A DNA stretch of 64,000 nt from Rhodobacteraceae bacterium HLUCCO07 (lineage in GTDB: Bacteria; Pseudomonadota; Alphaproteobacteria; Rhodobacterales; Rhodobacteraceae), in NCBI GenBank assembly GCA_001314705.1, contig LJSU01000028.1, forward strand, positions 62,001 to 126,000, in the 5' to 3' direction. Positions 38,023-48,699 of this stretch are shown piece after piece. A program made the position numbers and the translations under genes. The notes under the pieces were generated by a model. It saw only the letters and a program-made list of their open reading frames with translations. It ran no database searches and was not told the origin of the DNA. The first letter of the stretch is position 1. The number at the start of each line of letters is the position of its first letter.

Positions 38023-38103
38023 TTCCTTATTCTCCCCGTTGCGTCCGCCGGGGGAGCCTATAACTTCGGCTCACGGAAACGCAACGCAAGACAGGAGAGT
38101 TAC

Positions 38104-38592
38104 ATGGCGATTTCGGTGGGTGATACGCTGCCAGGTGGCACGTTGATGAAAGTGGGGGCCGACGGCCCCGAGCCGGTCGAGCTCGAGAGCAAGGTAAAAG
38201 GCCGGAAAGTGGTGATTTTCGCGGTGCCGGGGGCGTTCACGCCGACCTGCCATTCGGCGCATGTGCCGAGTTTCCTGCGCGTCAAGGACGAGCTGGGCGC
38301 AAAGGGCGTGGACGAGGTGATCTGTGTCAGTGTCAACGACCCCTGGGTGATGCAGGCCTGGGGCGAGGCGAGCGGCGCGGCAGAGGGCGGCATCACCATG
38401 CTGGCCGATTCCTCGGGTGCTTTCACCAAGGAGATCGGCATGGATTTCGACGCGCCGCCGGTGGGCTTCGCGGGCCGGTCGAAACGCTATGCGATGCTGG
38501 TCGATGACGGGGTCGTGAAGGTTCTGAACCTCGAAGAGTCGCCGGGCACCTGCGAGATTTCGGGCGGCGAGGCAATGCTGTCGGCGCTGTGA
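38104..38592 (+). CDS. peroxiredoxin, Prx5 family
   Basis: 162 residues. The peroxidatic Cys49 lies in the signature PGAFTPTCH; Cys74 and Cys150 (SPGTCEISG) are further cysteines, of which Cys150 could act as the resolving residue. The fold pattern (VVIFAVPGAFTPTC, SVNDPWVMQAWG, RSKRYAMLVDDGVVKVLNLEE) is that of Prx5 enzymes, which reduce H2O2 and alkyl hydroperoxides with glutaredoxin or thioredoxin. A GGAGAG ribosome site precedes it; a GC-rich hairpin follows. Confidence 0.93.
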   Translation: MAISVGDTLPGGTLMKVGADGPEPVELESKVKGRKVVIFAVPGAFTPTCHSAHVPSFLRVKDELGAKGVDEVICVSVNDPWVMQAWGEASGAAEGGITMLADSSGAFTKEIGMDFDAPPVGFAGRSKRYAMLVDDGVVKVLNLEESPGTCEISGGEAMLSAL

Positions 38593-38602
38593 CGGTGAAT
38601 TT

Positions 38603-38632
38603 GGCGGGGGGCGGGTTCTGCCGCCCCCCGCC
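38603..38632 (+). terminator. GC-rich hairpin after the peroxiredoxin
   Basis: A 12-bp perfect stem GGCGGGGGGCGG / CCGCCCCCCGCC with a 6-nt loop starts 10 bp after the stop codon; a second smaller GC hairpin follows. There is no T tract, so termination may be partial or Rho-assisted. Confidence 0.55.
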
Positions 38633-38670
38633 TGCGCCCCCCTTGCGGGGGCTGACGGGGCAAGTGGGAC

Positions 38671-40250
38671 ATGACGGAAAAGAGCGATAACGCCGACCCG
38701 GTGTCCGATCTTTTCGTGATCGGCGGCGGCATCAATGGCTGTGGCATCGCACGTGATGCGGCGGGGCGCGGGCTGTCGGTCGTGCTGGCCGAGCAGGGCG
38801 ACCTGGCGCAGGCCACGTCGTCCGCTTCGACCAAGCTCTTTCACGGGGGCCTGCGTTATCTTGAATACGGCGAGATCCGGCTGGTGCGCGAGGCGCTGCG
38901 CGAGCGCGAGACGCTCTTGCGTGCCATGCCGCATATCAGTTGGCCGATGCGGTTCGTATTGCCCTTGCACCCCGAGATGCGGTTCGAGGGCGGCACGCCG
39001 GTCTCGCGCCTGTTGGGGATCGTCATGCCGTGGCTGCGGGGGCGGCGGCCGAGATGGATGATCCGGCTGGGGCTTTTCCTTTACGACCACCTGGGCGGGC
39101 GCGAGATATTGCCCGGCACGACGCGCATCGACCTGCGGCATGCGCCCGAGGGCAAACCCCTCAGGCCGGGGATCGAGGTGGCGTTCGAATATTCTGATTG
39201 CTGGGTCGAGGATTCGCGGCTGGTGGTGCTCAATGCCCGCGACGCGGTGGCGCGGGGGGCCGAGGTGTTGACCCGGGTGCGGGTCGAGCGGGCACGGCGC
39301 GTGGGCGATCTTTGGGAGATCACGCTGCGCGATAGCGTGACCGGGCAGGAGATGACGCGGCGCGCGCGGGTTCTGGTCAACGCGGCGGGGCCTTGGGTGG
39401 GCGACGTGATCGGCGGCGTGGCCGGGGTCAACAGCACGGAGCGGGTGCGGCTGGTCCGGGGCAGCCATATCGTCACGCGCAAACTCTATGATCACGACAA
39501 GTGCTATTTCTTTCAGGGCAGTGACGGGCGGATCATTTTCGCCATTCCCTACGAGGGTGATTTCACCCTGATCGGCACCACCGATGCCGACCACCCGGAT
39601 GCCGACGTGCCGCCCGTCTGTACCGAGGAGGAACAGGATTACCTTTGTGCCTTTGCGTCGGAGTATTTCGCGCGGCCGGTGACGCGCGAGGATATCGTCT
39701 GGACCTATTCCGGGGTGCGGCCGCTTTACGATGACGGCGCGGGGGCGGCCGCGGCGGCGACGCGGGATTACGTGCTGCGGCTCGACCGTGCGGGGGCGCC
39801 GCTCCTGAACGTGTTCGGGGGCAAGATCACCACCTATCGGCGGCTGGCCGAAAGCGCGATGGAAAAGCTCGGCGCGGTATTCGCCGACCTGCCCGGGCCG
39901 TGGACGGCGGGCGTGCCCCTGCCGGGCGGGGATTTCCCGGTGGACGGGGTCGAGGACTTGATCGCGCGGCTGATGCGGGAGTATCCCTTTCTGGAAGGGG
40001 GCGAGGCGCGGCGGATGGTGCGGGCCTATGGCACCGAGGCGTGGCAGATGCTGGGCGATGCGGCGACGCGCGCGGATATGGGCCGCGATTTCGGCGGGGG
40101 CTTGAGCGCGCGGGAGCTGCGCTGGCTCATGCGCCATGAATTCGCGCGACGGGCCGAGGACGTTGCCTGGCGCCGGTCGAAGCGCGGTCTGCGGATGAGT
40201 GCCGAGGAGATCGCGGCGTTGGATGCGTGGATGCGCGTGGAGGGGGAGCG

Positions 40251-40254
<4 letters not shown>
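38671..40254 (+). CDS. glpD: aerobic glycerol-3-phosphate dehydrogenase
   Basis: 527 residues (E. coli GlpD 501). FAD-binding [22 protein letters not shown] at the N-terminus, the substrate/FAD loop [48 protein letters not shown] and the C-terminal DAO helical domain ([45 protein letters not shown]). A peripheral membrane enzyme that oxidises glycerol 3-phosphate to DHAP and reduces ubiquinone. It overlaps glpK by 4 nt, so they are translationally coupled. No glpF or glpR is adjacent. Confidence 0.96.
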
Positions 40255-41762
<1,508 letters not shown>

Positions 41763-41888
41763 ACCGGCTCCGGGCCACACCGGGCGACGGGAACCAGGGG
41801 TCGGCGCCCGCCCCGGGTGGTCAGACCCGATCAGGCGCGAGACGCCACGGCGGCTGGAAACACCATCTGCCGTCGCTGTGTTCGCTGG

Positions 41889-42794
41889 TCACGTTCGGGC
41901 CTCAAGCATCTGCCGGGTTTCGCGCAGGATCCGGGCGAGACTCCTGAAACGTTTCACATGCGGAGATGTCTTGCGCCACGCAAGGACGACCTGACGCGGG
42001 CAGATCCCGGGGATCTCGGTCAGCGCGATCTCGTGACCTTCGGCCGCGCCGGCATCAATGGCGAGGCGCGGCAGCAGCGTGATGCCGAGCCCTTCTTCGA
42101 CCATGGAGACGAGCGTGGGCAGGCTGGTGGCCGAGAAGCTTTCGTCCTCGTGCAACTCGCCACCGGGCAGGGCCGACAAGGCGTGGCGCTGCAGGCAGTG
42201 CCCGCGGTCCAGCAGCATCAGCGAATGTTCTGCAAGATCCGCGCCCTTGAGACCTTCGCGCCCGGCCAGCGCATGATCGGGCGGTGTTGCGAGCGCATAG
42301 CCATCGTCAAACAGGGGTTCGACCTGGAGCGCTCCCAAATCGTGGGGCAATGCAACCAGTGCAAGATCCAGCCGCCCCTCCTCGACGCCGCTGACAAGTG
42401 TTTCGGTCAATTCCTCGCGCAGGAACAATTTCAGTTCGGGATAGCGCGCGCGCAAGAGTGGCAGCGCATGGGGCACGAGGTATGGGCCGACCGTCGGAAT
42501 GGCGCCCAGGCGTAGCGTGCCGGTAAACGCATCGCCATGCTGGGCGGCCAGTGCCTCGATCTCGGCGATGTCGGCCAGGACACGGCGCGCGCGTTCGGTG
42601 ATCTCGTTGCCCGCATTGGTCAGTTGCACCGACCGGCGGGTGCGCTCCACCAGCATGACCCCCAGCTGCGCCTCGAGTTCCTTGAGCCCGGCACTGAGCG
42701 TGGGCTGGGTGACATGGCATTTCTCGGCCGCGCGCGAGAAGTTCAGCTCGTTGGCGATGGCGACGAGAAAACTGAGTTGGCGAATCGTGGTCAT
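41889..42794 (-). CDS. OxyR-type LysR-family regulator lacking the second redox cysteine
   Basis: 301 residues from MTTIRQLSFLV. N-terminal LysR winged helix (RAAEKCHVTQPTLSAGLKELEAQLG) and an OxyR-like effector domain: LDRGHCLQRHALSAL, followed by ATSLPTLVSMVEEGLGITLLP, aligns without gap to E. coli OxyR. Cys200 corresponds to the peroxide-sensing C199, but the residue matching C208 is Leu209. Other Cys are at 26 and in GICPRQ near 273. It is divergent from a peroxiredoxin gene, its probable target. It may sense peroxide through a one-Cys mechanism, through another Cys, or respond to something else. The family call is firm; the mechanism is inferred. Confidence 0.9.
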   Translation of the reverse strand: MTTIRQLSFLVAIANELNFSRAAEKCHVTQPTLSAGLKELEAQLGVMLVERTRRSVQLTNAGNEITERARRVLADIAEIEALAAQHGDAFTGTLRLGAIPTVGPYLVPHALPLLRARYPELKLFLREELTETLVSGVEEGRLDLALVALPHDLGALQVEPLFDDGYALATPPDHALAGREGLKGADLAEHSLMLLDRGHCLQRHALSALPGGELHEDESFSATSLPTLVSMVEEGLGITLLPRLAIDAGAAEGHEIALTEIPGICPRQVVLAWRKTSPHVKRFRSLARILRETRQMLEART

Positions 42795-42902
42795 GGCTGA
42801 ATGATAGATTTTCTCGATATTTAATCGCTTATATATCAATTTCCAAAAGTCTACCAGACTTTCTATGTCTGTCTTGCAAGCAAGCATGAAAGGAAAAAGC
42901 TG
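42795..42902. promoter_or_regulatory. divergent control region oxyR-like / peroxiredoxin with nested dyad
   Basis: A 108-bp AT-rich spacer. CGAT-ATTTA-ATCG (42815-42827) is flanked symmetrically by GATA (42803) and TATC (42834), which gives a nearly coaxial nested palindrome. OxyR binds extended dyads of ATAG/CTAT-like boxes spaced by 7 bp; GATAG-N7-CGAT here has that spacing. It is the likely operator for both genes. Confidence 0.5.
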
Positions 42903-43547
42903 ATGACCGATACTCCTTCCCCCACCTTCCCGCGCCTGAATGAACCTGCGCCGGATTTCACCGCCCTGACGACCGATGGCGTCAAGTCGCTGAGCGACTA
43001 CGCGGGCAAATGGTTGATCCTGTTTTCGCACCCGGCCGATTTCACGCCGGTCTGCACGACCGAGTTCACCGCCTTTGCCAACCGCCAGGACGAGTTCGAT
43101 GCGCTCGGTGTCGAGCTGCTTGGTCTGTCGATCGACAGCCACTATTCGCACATTGCCTGGGTCCGCTCGATCAAGGAAAGTTTTGGCGTGGACATCACGT
43201 TCCCGATCATTGCGGATCTCGACATGAAGGTGGCGCAGGCCTACGGCATGGTTCAGCCCGGTGCCTCGGACACGCAAGCCGTGCGCGCGACTTTCATCAT
43301 CGATCCGGATGGCGTCCTGCGGGCGATGGTCTACTATCCCCTGACGAACGGCCGCTCGGTCGACGAGTTCCTGCGAATGGTCAAGGCGATGCAGACTTCA
43401 GATGCGTGTGGTGTCGCGACGCCAGAGAACTGGCAGCCCGGCGACGACGTGATCGTCAAGCCGCCGCAGACCGTGGCCGAGGCAAATGCCCGCATTGATG
43501 AAGGTTTGAACACGGTGGACTGGTATTTCACGACCCGCACGCTCTAA
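42903..43547 (+). CDS. peroxiredoxin, AhpC/Prx6-type
   Basis: 214 residues. The peroxidatic Cys51 is in PADFTPVCTTEFTAF; a second Cys169 (SDACGVATPENWQPGDDV) lies in the C-terminal extension, as in archaeal-type Prx6 enzymes that form an intersubunit disulfide. VRATFIIDPDGVLRAMVYYP and the long C-terminus with VDWYFTTRTL fit the same group. It reduces H2O2 and organic peroxides in the cytoplasm. Divergent from the OxyR-like gene and followed, after a hairpin, by cydD. Confidence 0.93.
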   Translation: MTDTPSPTFPRLNEPAPDFTALTTDGVKSLSDYAGKWLILFSHPADFTPVCTTEFTAFANRQDEFDALGVELLGLSIDSHYSHIAWVRSIKESFGVDITFPIIADLDMKVAQAYGMVQPGASDTQAVRATFIIDPDGVLRAMVYYPLTNGRSVDEFLRMVKAMQTSDACGVATPENWQPGDDVIVKPPQTVAEANARIDEGLNTVDWYFTTRTL

Positions 43548-43554
43548 TCCTTGA

Positions 43555-43582
43555 ACATGCCCGGCGCTTGCGTCGGGCATGT
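43555..43582 (+). terminator. hairpin between peroxiredoxin and cydD
   Basis: A 12-bp stem ACATGCCCGGCG / CGTCGGGCATGT (one G-T pair) with a CTTG loop starts 8 bp after the peroxiredoxin stop. It lacks a T tract; it probably stabilises or partly terminates the upstream transcript. Confidence 0.55.
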
Positions 43583-43608
43583 GGCACCCTGGTTGATGGA
43601 GCGTCAAC

Positions 43609-45312
43609 ATGATGACCGACACAGCGCGAAACATGGGGAAATCCGATCCCGCCGCCCATCATCTGCGCGAGATGTGCGGCCGCGATGCGGCCCAGCTGCG
43701 CCGCGGGGAAGGATTGTGGGTGCTGCCGCCGCTGTTGTGGATCGGGCAATCCGCCGTGGTTGCGGCCATATTCGCAACGCTGTTGCAGGGCACTCCCGGC
43801 TTGCCCTGGCTGATCGTCATGACAGGGCTGTTCCTGTTGATCGGTCTTGTGCGGGTGGGGCTGGAAACCCACGCCGCGGACCGGTTGACACGTCTTGCAA
43901 GGGCTGGGGTCAGAAGGTTGCGCGACGATCTGGTCGAACGCGAAACCCGCCGCGCGCCGCATGATCCTGCGAGACCTGATTCGGCGGCGCTGGCGGTGTT
44001 GCTGGCCGAGAAGCTCGATCACCTGGTGCCCTACATCACCCGCTATCGCCCGGCGATGCTTCGGGTGATGGTGGTGCCGCTGACCATTCTTGTCCTGGCT
44101 TTCTGGCTGTCATGGGCGGTGGGGCTGGTCCTGTTGATCTCGGGGCCACTGATCCCGGTGTTCCAGGCACTGGTCGGGCTGGCCGCGCGCGATGCCAGCG
44201 TTCGGCAGATGGCCGAGATCGGCACGCTGAACAGCGCGCTCCTCGACCGGTTGCGCGGGTTGGTCGATATCCGCCTTCTGGGCGCCACCGAGCGCATGGT
44301 GGCGGGGTTCCGCGACCGGGCCGAGGCGCTGCGCGGGTCCACGATGGCGGTCTTGCGCGTGGCCTTCCTGACCTCGGCGGTGCTGGAACTCTTTGCGGCG
44401 CTGGGGGTGGCGATGGTGGCGGTCTATGTCGGGTTCTCGCTGCTGGAGTTGATAGACTTCGGGTATTGGCAAGATCCGCTGACCGTGGGCGAGGGCATAT
44501 TCCTGCTGCTTCTGGCCCCCGCGTTCTTCGAGCCGATGCGCGAACTGGCCGCCGCCTGGCATGACAAGGCCGCGGCCCTGGCCGTGGCCGATGAGCATCG
44601 CGCGCTGCAGGCGCGTCCGCTCAGGCCGCTCCCGGGTACGGGCGGGGCGGCGGACCGGCTGACCGGGGCACCCGCAATCCGCACGAGGGGCCTGATGGTC
44701 GATCATGGCGCGCCGTTACGCTTTCCTGACCTTGATATTGCAGCAGGTGACAGCCTTGCCATCACCGGGCCCAGCGGCTCGGGCAAGACAATGCTTCTGT
44801 CGTTGCTGGCGGGGCTCTCTGCGCCCGATGCCGGAGAGATCGAGGTTGCGGGCCGACCGCTGGACGACACCACCACGGATGGCTGGCGCGCCCGGCTGGC
44901 CTGGGTGCCGCAGGGGGTGCACTTCCTGTCCGGCAGCCTGCGCCACAACCTTGCCCCCGGAGCCACGGCGGAAGAACTGGCCGATGCCCTTGGCCGTGCC
45001 CATGCACAGGCGGTGGTGCAACGACTGCCGCGCGGGCTGGATACGCGGCTGGGCGAGTTGGGCACAGGCGTTTCGGGCGGCGAGGCGCGGCGGCTGATGC
45101 TGGCGCGCGCCATCCATGCCGCGCCGGATGTGCTGATCGCGGATGAGCCGACCGCCGATCTGGACCCCGAGACCGCGCAGGAGGTCACCCAACAGTTGCT
45201 TGCGCTGTCGCAGCAGGGCGTCACCTTGATTATCGCCACGCATGACATGCGGCTGGCCAATCGCATGACTCATCGTCTCGAACTTCCCCCGTTCGGAGAG
45301 GAGGCGGGCTGA
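43609..45312 (+). CDS. cydD: ABC transporter CydD (cytochrome bd assembly)
   Basis: 567 residues, MM start. An N-terminal transmembrane domain of about six helices (residues 45-320) with the CydD-type PLTILVLAFWLSWAVGLVLLISGPLIPVFQALVG region, then the ABC ATPase: Walker A ITGPSGSGKTMLL (about 385), signature TGVSGGEARRLMLARA (about 485), Walker B DVLIADEPTADLDPE. With CydC it exports glutathione/cysteine to the periplasm (as shown in E. coli), a condition for bd oxidase assembly. cydC starts within the stop codon (TGATG). Confidence 0.95.
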   Translation: MMTDTARNMGKSDPAAHHLREMCGRDAAQLRRGEGLWVLPPLLWIGQSAVVAAIFATLLQGTPGLPWLIVMTGLFLLIGLVRVGLETHAADRLTRLARAGVRRLRDDLVERETRRAPHDPARPDSAALAVLLAEKLDHLVPYITRYRPAMLRVMVVPLTILVLAFWLSWAVGLVLLISGPLIPVFQALVGLAARDASVRQMAEIGTLNSALLDRLRGLVDIRLLGATERMVAGFRDRAEALRGSTMAVLRVAFLTSAVLELFAALGVAMVAVYVGFSLLELIDFGYWQDPLTVGEGIFLLLLAPAFFEPMRELAAAWHDKAAALAVADEHRALQARPLRPLPGTGGAADRLTGAPAIRTRGLMVDHGAPLRFPDLDIAAGDSLAITGPSGSGKTMLLSLLAGLSAPDAGEIEVAGRPLDDTTTDGWRARLAWVPQGVHFLSGSLRHNLAPGATAEELADALGRAHAQAVVQRLPRGLDTRLGELGTGVSGGEARRLMLARAIHAAPDVLIADEPTADLDPETAQEVTQQLLALSQQGVTLIIATHDMRLANRMTHRLELPPFGEEAG

Positions 45313-46967
45313 TGCGTCACTTGTGGAAAATCCTGATGCTGATCTGGCGGGCCGAACGGGTGGCCTTGCTGCGTGGCGTGGTGCTCTCGATCACCGTTCT
45401 GGTGATGGGGCTGGCGCTTCTGGGCTTGTCGGGCTGGTTCATCACCGCCGCGGGGCTGGCGGGGCTTCTGGGACTCGGTACGACCTTCGACATTTTCCGC
45501 CCGAGCGCCGGGGTGCGGTTCCTGGCCATCGGGCGCACCGCGGCGCGGTATGGGGAGCGCCTGTTGAACCACGATGCCACCTTGCGTGCCCTGGCGGCAC
45601 TGCGCGTCCGGCTGATGCAGGCGCTTGCCGCGCAGGGCTGGGAGCGACTGGGACGATTGCGCGGCTCGGAAATGCTCAATCGTCTGGGCGCGGATGTCGA
45701 TGCGCTTGACGGCGCGATGCTGCGGCTGGCGATACCGGCGGTGGCGGCCGGGGTGACGCTGGGTCTGGCGCTGGTGGTCATGTCATTGCTGACGACACCG
45801 CTTCTGGCGATCGCCAGTGTCGGCAGTTTCACCCTGGGCGGTGTTCTGGCACTGATCTGGGTGACGATGCGTGCGCGCAAACCCTCGCGCCGGGCAGGGA
45901 GAGCGGTGCAAGCGTTGCGTATCCGCATGATCGACCTTTTGCGTGCCAAGGCGGATCTGGCAGTGATGGGCCGGCTGGCCGGCGCGCGCGCCAGCACGCT
46001 GGCAGCCTCGGCCCGCCTCGACGCTGCGCGCGCGGCGAGCGATGCGGTGGAACACCGCGCCAACGGCAGGCTGGGCGCAACGACCACGATCGCGACCACG
46101 ATCGCGCTGTTTCTTGGTGTCATGTCGGCCCGAGAGGGTCTGATATCGGCGCCGCAAGCGGCGCTCGGTTTCTTTGTCATGCTGGCGGTGGCGGAAACCC
46201 TGGCGCCGTTGCGCCGCGGTTTGACGGAACTGGGCGCGATGCTCGATGCCGCCGCGCGCGTCGATCACCTGCTCGGGGACACGCCGGAACCACGGGGCCA
46301 TGCCCGTGCCGTGCGACCGGACCCCATGGCCCCCGCGCTGGAGATTGCCGACCTGCGCTATCGCTATCCCGGTGCCGCAGCCCCGGTGGTCGATGGCTTC
46401 ACGCTGCGCGTGCAGCCGGGCGAGGCGGTGGCGCTGATGGGTCGCAGCGGATCGGGCAAGAGCACGGTGCTGCACCTTGCCGCAGGTCTGATCGCACCGG
46501 ACAGCGGCACGATCCGGCTGGCCGGTCGGCCATTGGCGGACTGGTCCGAGGAGGCTCTGCGCAACCATGTGGGCTTGTTGCCACAGCGCAGCACATTGAT
46601 GCGTGGCACGATTGCCGAGGCCCTGCGCCTGGGTGCGCCGGAGGCGTCCGAGGCCGATCTCCGGGCCGTGCTGGAGGTGGTGCAACTGGCCCGCGTGATC
46701 GCGGAGCGCGGCGGGCTGGACGCGAACCTGGCCGAGGCCGGGGCGGGCCTGTCGGGCGGCGAGGCGCGTCGTCTGGCGTTGGCGCGGCTGTTGCTGCGCC
46801 GTCCCCGGCTGCTGCTGCTCGATGAACCGACAGAGGGGCTGGATGACGCCACCGCCGATCGCGTGATGGCGGGGTTGCGTGACTTTGCGCCGCGGGCTTC
46901 CATCCTGATTGCAACCCATCGCCTGCCACCGGCCAAGGCTGCGCGGCGCATCGCCGCAATGGTGTAA
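45312..46967 (+). CDS. cydC: ABC transporter CydC (cytochrome bd assembly)
   Basis: 551 residues. The N-terminal membrane domain includes LGLSGWFITAAGLAGLLG and the CydC-typical FRPSAGVRFLAIGRTAARYGERLLNHDATLRALAALR. ABC domain: Walker A LMGRSGSGKSTVLHLAAG (about 375), signature AGLSGGEARRLALARLLL, Walker B LLLLDEPTEGLDDAT. It forms the heterodimeric exporter with CydD. It ends 116 bp before cydA, where the FNR box lies, so cydABX can be transcribed on its own as well as by read-through. Confidence 0.95.
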   Translation: MRHLWKILMLIWRAERVALLRGVVLSITVLVMGLALLGLSGWFITAAGLAGLLGLGTTFDIFRPSAGVRFLAIGRTAARYGERLLNHDATLRALAALRVRLMQALAAQGWERLGRLRGSEMLNRLGADVDALDGAMLRLAIPAVAAGVTLGLALVVMSLLTTPLLAIASVGSFTLGGVLALIWVTMRARKPSRRAGRAVQALRIRMIDLLRAKADLAVMGRLAGARASTLAASARLDAARAASDAVEHRANGRLGATTTIATTIALFLGVMSAREGLISAPQAALGFFVMLAVAETLAPLRRGLTELGAMLDAAARVDHLLGDTPEPRGHARAVRPDPMAPALEIADLRYRYPGAAAPVVDGFTLRVQPGEAVALMGRSGSGKSTVLHLAAGLIAPDSGTIRLAGRPLADWSEEALRNHVGLLPQRSTLMRGTIAEALRLGAPEASEADLRAVLEVVQLARVIAERGGLDANLAEAGAGLSGGEARRLALARLLLRRPRLLLLDEPTEGLDDATADRVMAGLRDFAPRASILIATHRLPPAKAARRIAAMV

Positions 46968-46991
46968 AAGATGCAAGAGAGAAACATATAT

Positions 46992-47005
46992 TTGATTCAC
47001 ATCAA
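46992..47005. promoter_or_regulatory. FNR/FnrL box upstream of cydA
   Basis: TTGATTCACATCAA is a perfect match to the FNR-family consensus TTGAT-N4-ATCAA. It lies 79 bp before the cydA ATG, a position suited to activation or control by the oxygen-sensing FnrL when oxygen falls. Confidence 0.88.
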
Positions 47006-47083
47006 GGTAACAGAATGTAATCGGCTGATGGTAGTCGACATCAACGGGTCCGATTCGGATCTGGACTGTTCAAGGAGGGTTCC

Positions 47084-48694
47084 ATGGAATTCGGGATCGT
47101 AGAGCTGTCGCGCCTGCAGTTCGCGCTGACGGCAATGTACCACTTTCTCTTTGTCCCCTTGACGCTGGGCCTGTCGGTCCTGATCGCGATCATGGAGACT
47201 GTTTACGTGATGACCGGCCGCCCGATCTGGCGGCAGATGACCAAGTTCTGGGGCACGCTCTTCGGGATCAACTTTGTCCTGGGCGTGGCGACCGGCATCA
47301 CCATGGAGTTTCAGTTCGGCATGAACTGGAGCTATTACAGCCATTACGTGGGCGACATCTTTGGGGCGCCGCTCGCCATCGAGGGGCTGATGGCCTTTTT
47401 CCTCGAGGCGACATTCGTCGGGCTGTGGTTCTTCGGCTGGGACAAGCTGTCAAAGGTCGCGCACATGATCGTCGGCTGGCTGGTGGCGATTGGCTCCAAC
47501 TTCTCGGCGCTGTGGATTCTCATTGCGAATGGCTGGATGCAGAACCCGGTCGGCGCAGAGTTCAATCCGATGACCATGCGTATGGAGATGACCAGCTTCT
47601 TCGAGGTCATGTTCAACGAGGTGGCACAGGCCAAGTTCGTGCACACGGTTTCGGCCGGCTATGTGACCGCGGCGATTTTCGTGCTGGGCGTCTCGGCGTG
47701 GTTCCTGCTCAAGGACCGGCATATGGAACTGGCGCGCCGCTCGATCGCGGTTGCCTCCAGCTTTGGTCTGGCGGCGGCGTTGTCGGTGGTGGTTCTGGGC
47801 GACGAGTCGGGTTACAGCGCCACGCATACCCAGCGCATGAAACTGGCCGCGATGGAAGGCATGTGGGAGACCGAGCCCGCACCGGCCTCGTTCACCCTGT
47901 TCGGCCTGCCCGATCAGTCCGAGCGCGAGACCCATTATGCGCTTCACGTGCCCCATGTCATGGGGTTGATCGCCACCCGCTCACTGACCACCGAGATCCC
48001 GGGGATCAACGATCTGGTGATCGAATCCGAGGAGCGGGTGCGCTCGGGCGTCATTGCCTATGATGCGCTCATGACGATCCGTGACGAGCGCGAGGATACC
48101 CCGCAGGAGGTGCTGGACAGGTTCGAGGAGCACGGGAACGACCTGGGCTATGCCTTCCTGCTCTTGCGCTATCTGGACGATCCGCGAGAGGCAAGCGAGG
48201 AGCAGATCCTTCAGGCCGCAAACGACACGGTGCCCATGGTCTGGCCGTTGTTCTGGGCGTTCCGGATCATGGTGGGCCTCGGCTTTGCGTTCATCGGGGT
48301 GATGGCCTATTTCTTCGTCGCGACCAACTTCATGGGCGGGCGCTATCCGCGCTGGACGTTGCGCGCTGCCGTGGCGATCATTCCCACGCCCTGGATCGCG
48401 GCCGAGATGGGCTGGTTCGTGGCCGAATACGGTCGCCAGCCCTGGACGGTGGATGGCATCCTGCCCACGGCCATGTCGGTCAGTCACCTGTCGATCACCT
48501 CGGTCGCACTGACGCTGGCGGGATTCATCATCTTCTACACCATCCTTTTCGTCGTCGAGATGGCGCTGTTGCTCAAATACATCCGCAAGGGCCCCGAACA
48601 GGATGTGGAAGAAACCGAAACCTGGATGGCGCGGCACGAACATCGGTTGCGCACACATGACGGCAAGGGGCCCTTTGCCTCACCTGCGGAGTAA
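47084..48694 (+). CDS. cydA: cytochrome bd ubiquinol oxidase subunit I
   Basis: 536 residues. The haem-ligand His sits in the first segment (LQFALTAMYHFLFVPLTLG); FQFGMNWSYYSHYVGDIFGAPLAIEGLMAFFLEATFVGLWFFGW is the second conserved block. The periplasmic Q loop is of the long E. coli type: MKLAAMEGMWETEPAPASFTLFGLPDQSERET carries the quinol-binding Lys and Glu. The hallmark GRQPWTV motif is in EMGWFVAEYGRQPW. It oxidises ubiquinol and reduces O2 with high affinity at the cytoplasmic membrane, without proton pumping. A GGAGGG ribosome site precedes it. Confidence 0.97.
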   Translation: MEFGIVELSRLQFALTAMYHFLFVPLTLGLSVLIAIMETVYVMTGRPIWRQMTKFWGTLFGINFVLGVATGITMEFQFGMNWSYYSHYVGDIFGAPLAIEGLMAFFLEATFVGLWFFGWDKLSKVAHMIVGWLVAIGSNFSALWILIANGWMQNPVGAEFNPMTMRMEMTSFFEVMFNEVAQAKFVHTVSAGYVTAAIFVLGVSAWFLLKDRHMELARRSIAVASSFGLAAALSVVVLGDESGYSATHTQRMKLAAMEGMWETEPAPASFTLFGLPDQSERETHYALHVPHVMGLIATRSLTTEIPGINDLVIESEERVRSGVIAYDALMTIRDEREDTPQEVLDRFEEHGNDLGYAFLLLRYLDDPREASEEQILQAANDTVPMVWPLFWAFRIMVGLGFAFIGVMAYFFVATNFMGGRYPRWTLRAAVAIIPTPWIAAEMGWFVAEYGRQPWTVDGILPTAMSVSHLSITSVALTLAGFIIFYTILFVVEMALLLKYIRKGPEQDVEETETWMARHEHRLRTHDGKGPFASPAE

Positions 48695-48699
48695 ACGAC

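Noticed and set aside
38071-40137. 688-residue open frame on the minus strand
   Set aside because: Antisense to the peroxiredoxin and glpD; Arg/His/Pro-rich, with no motif.
43593-43607. FNR-like site TTGAT...GTCAA before cydD
   Set aside because: The half-sites are 5 bp apart instead of 4, and the segment overlaps the ribosome-binding region of cydD.
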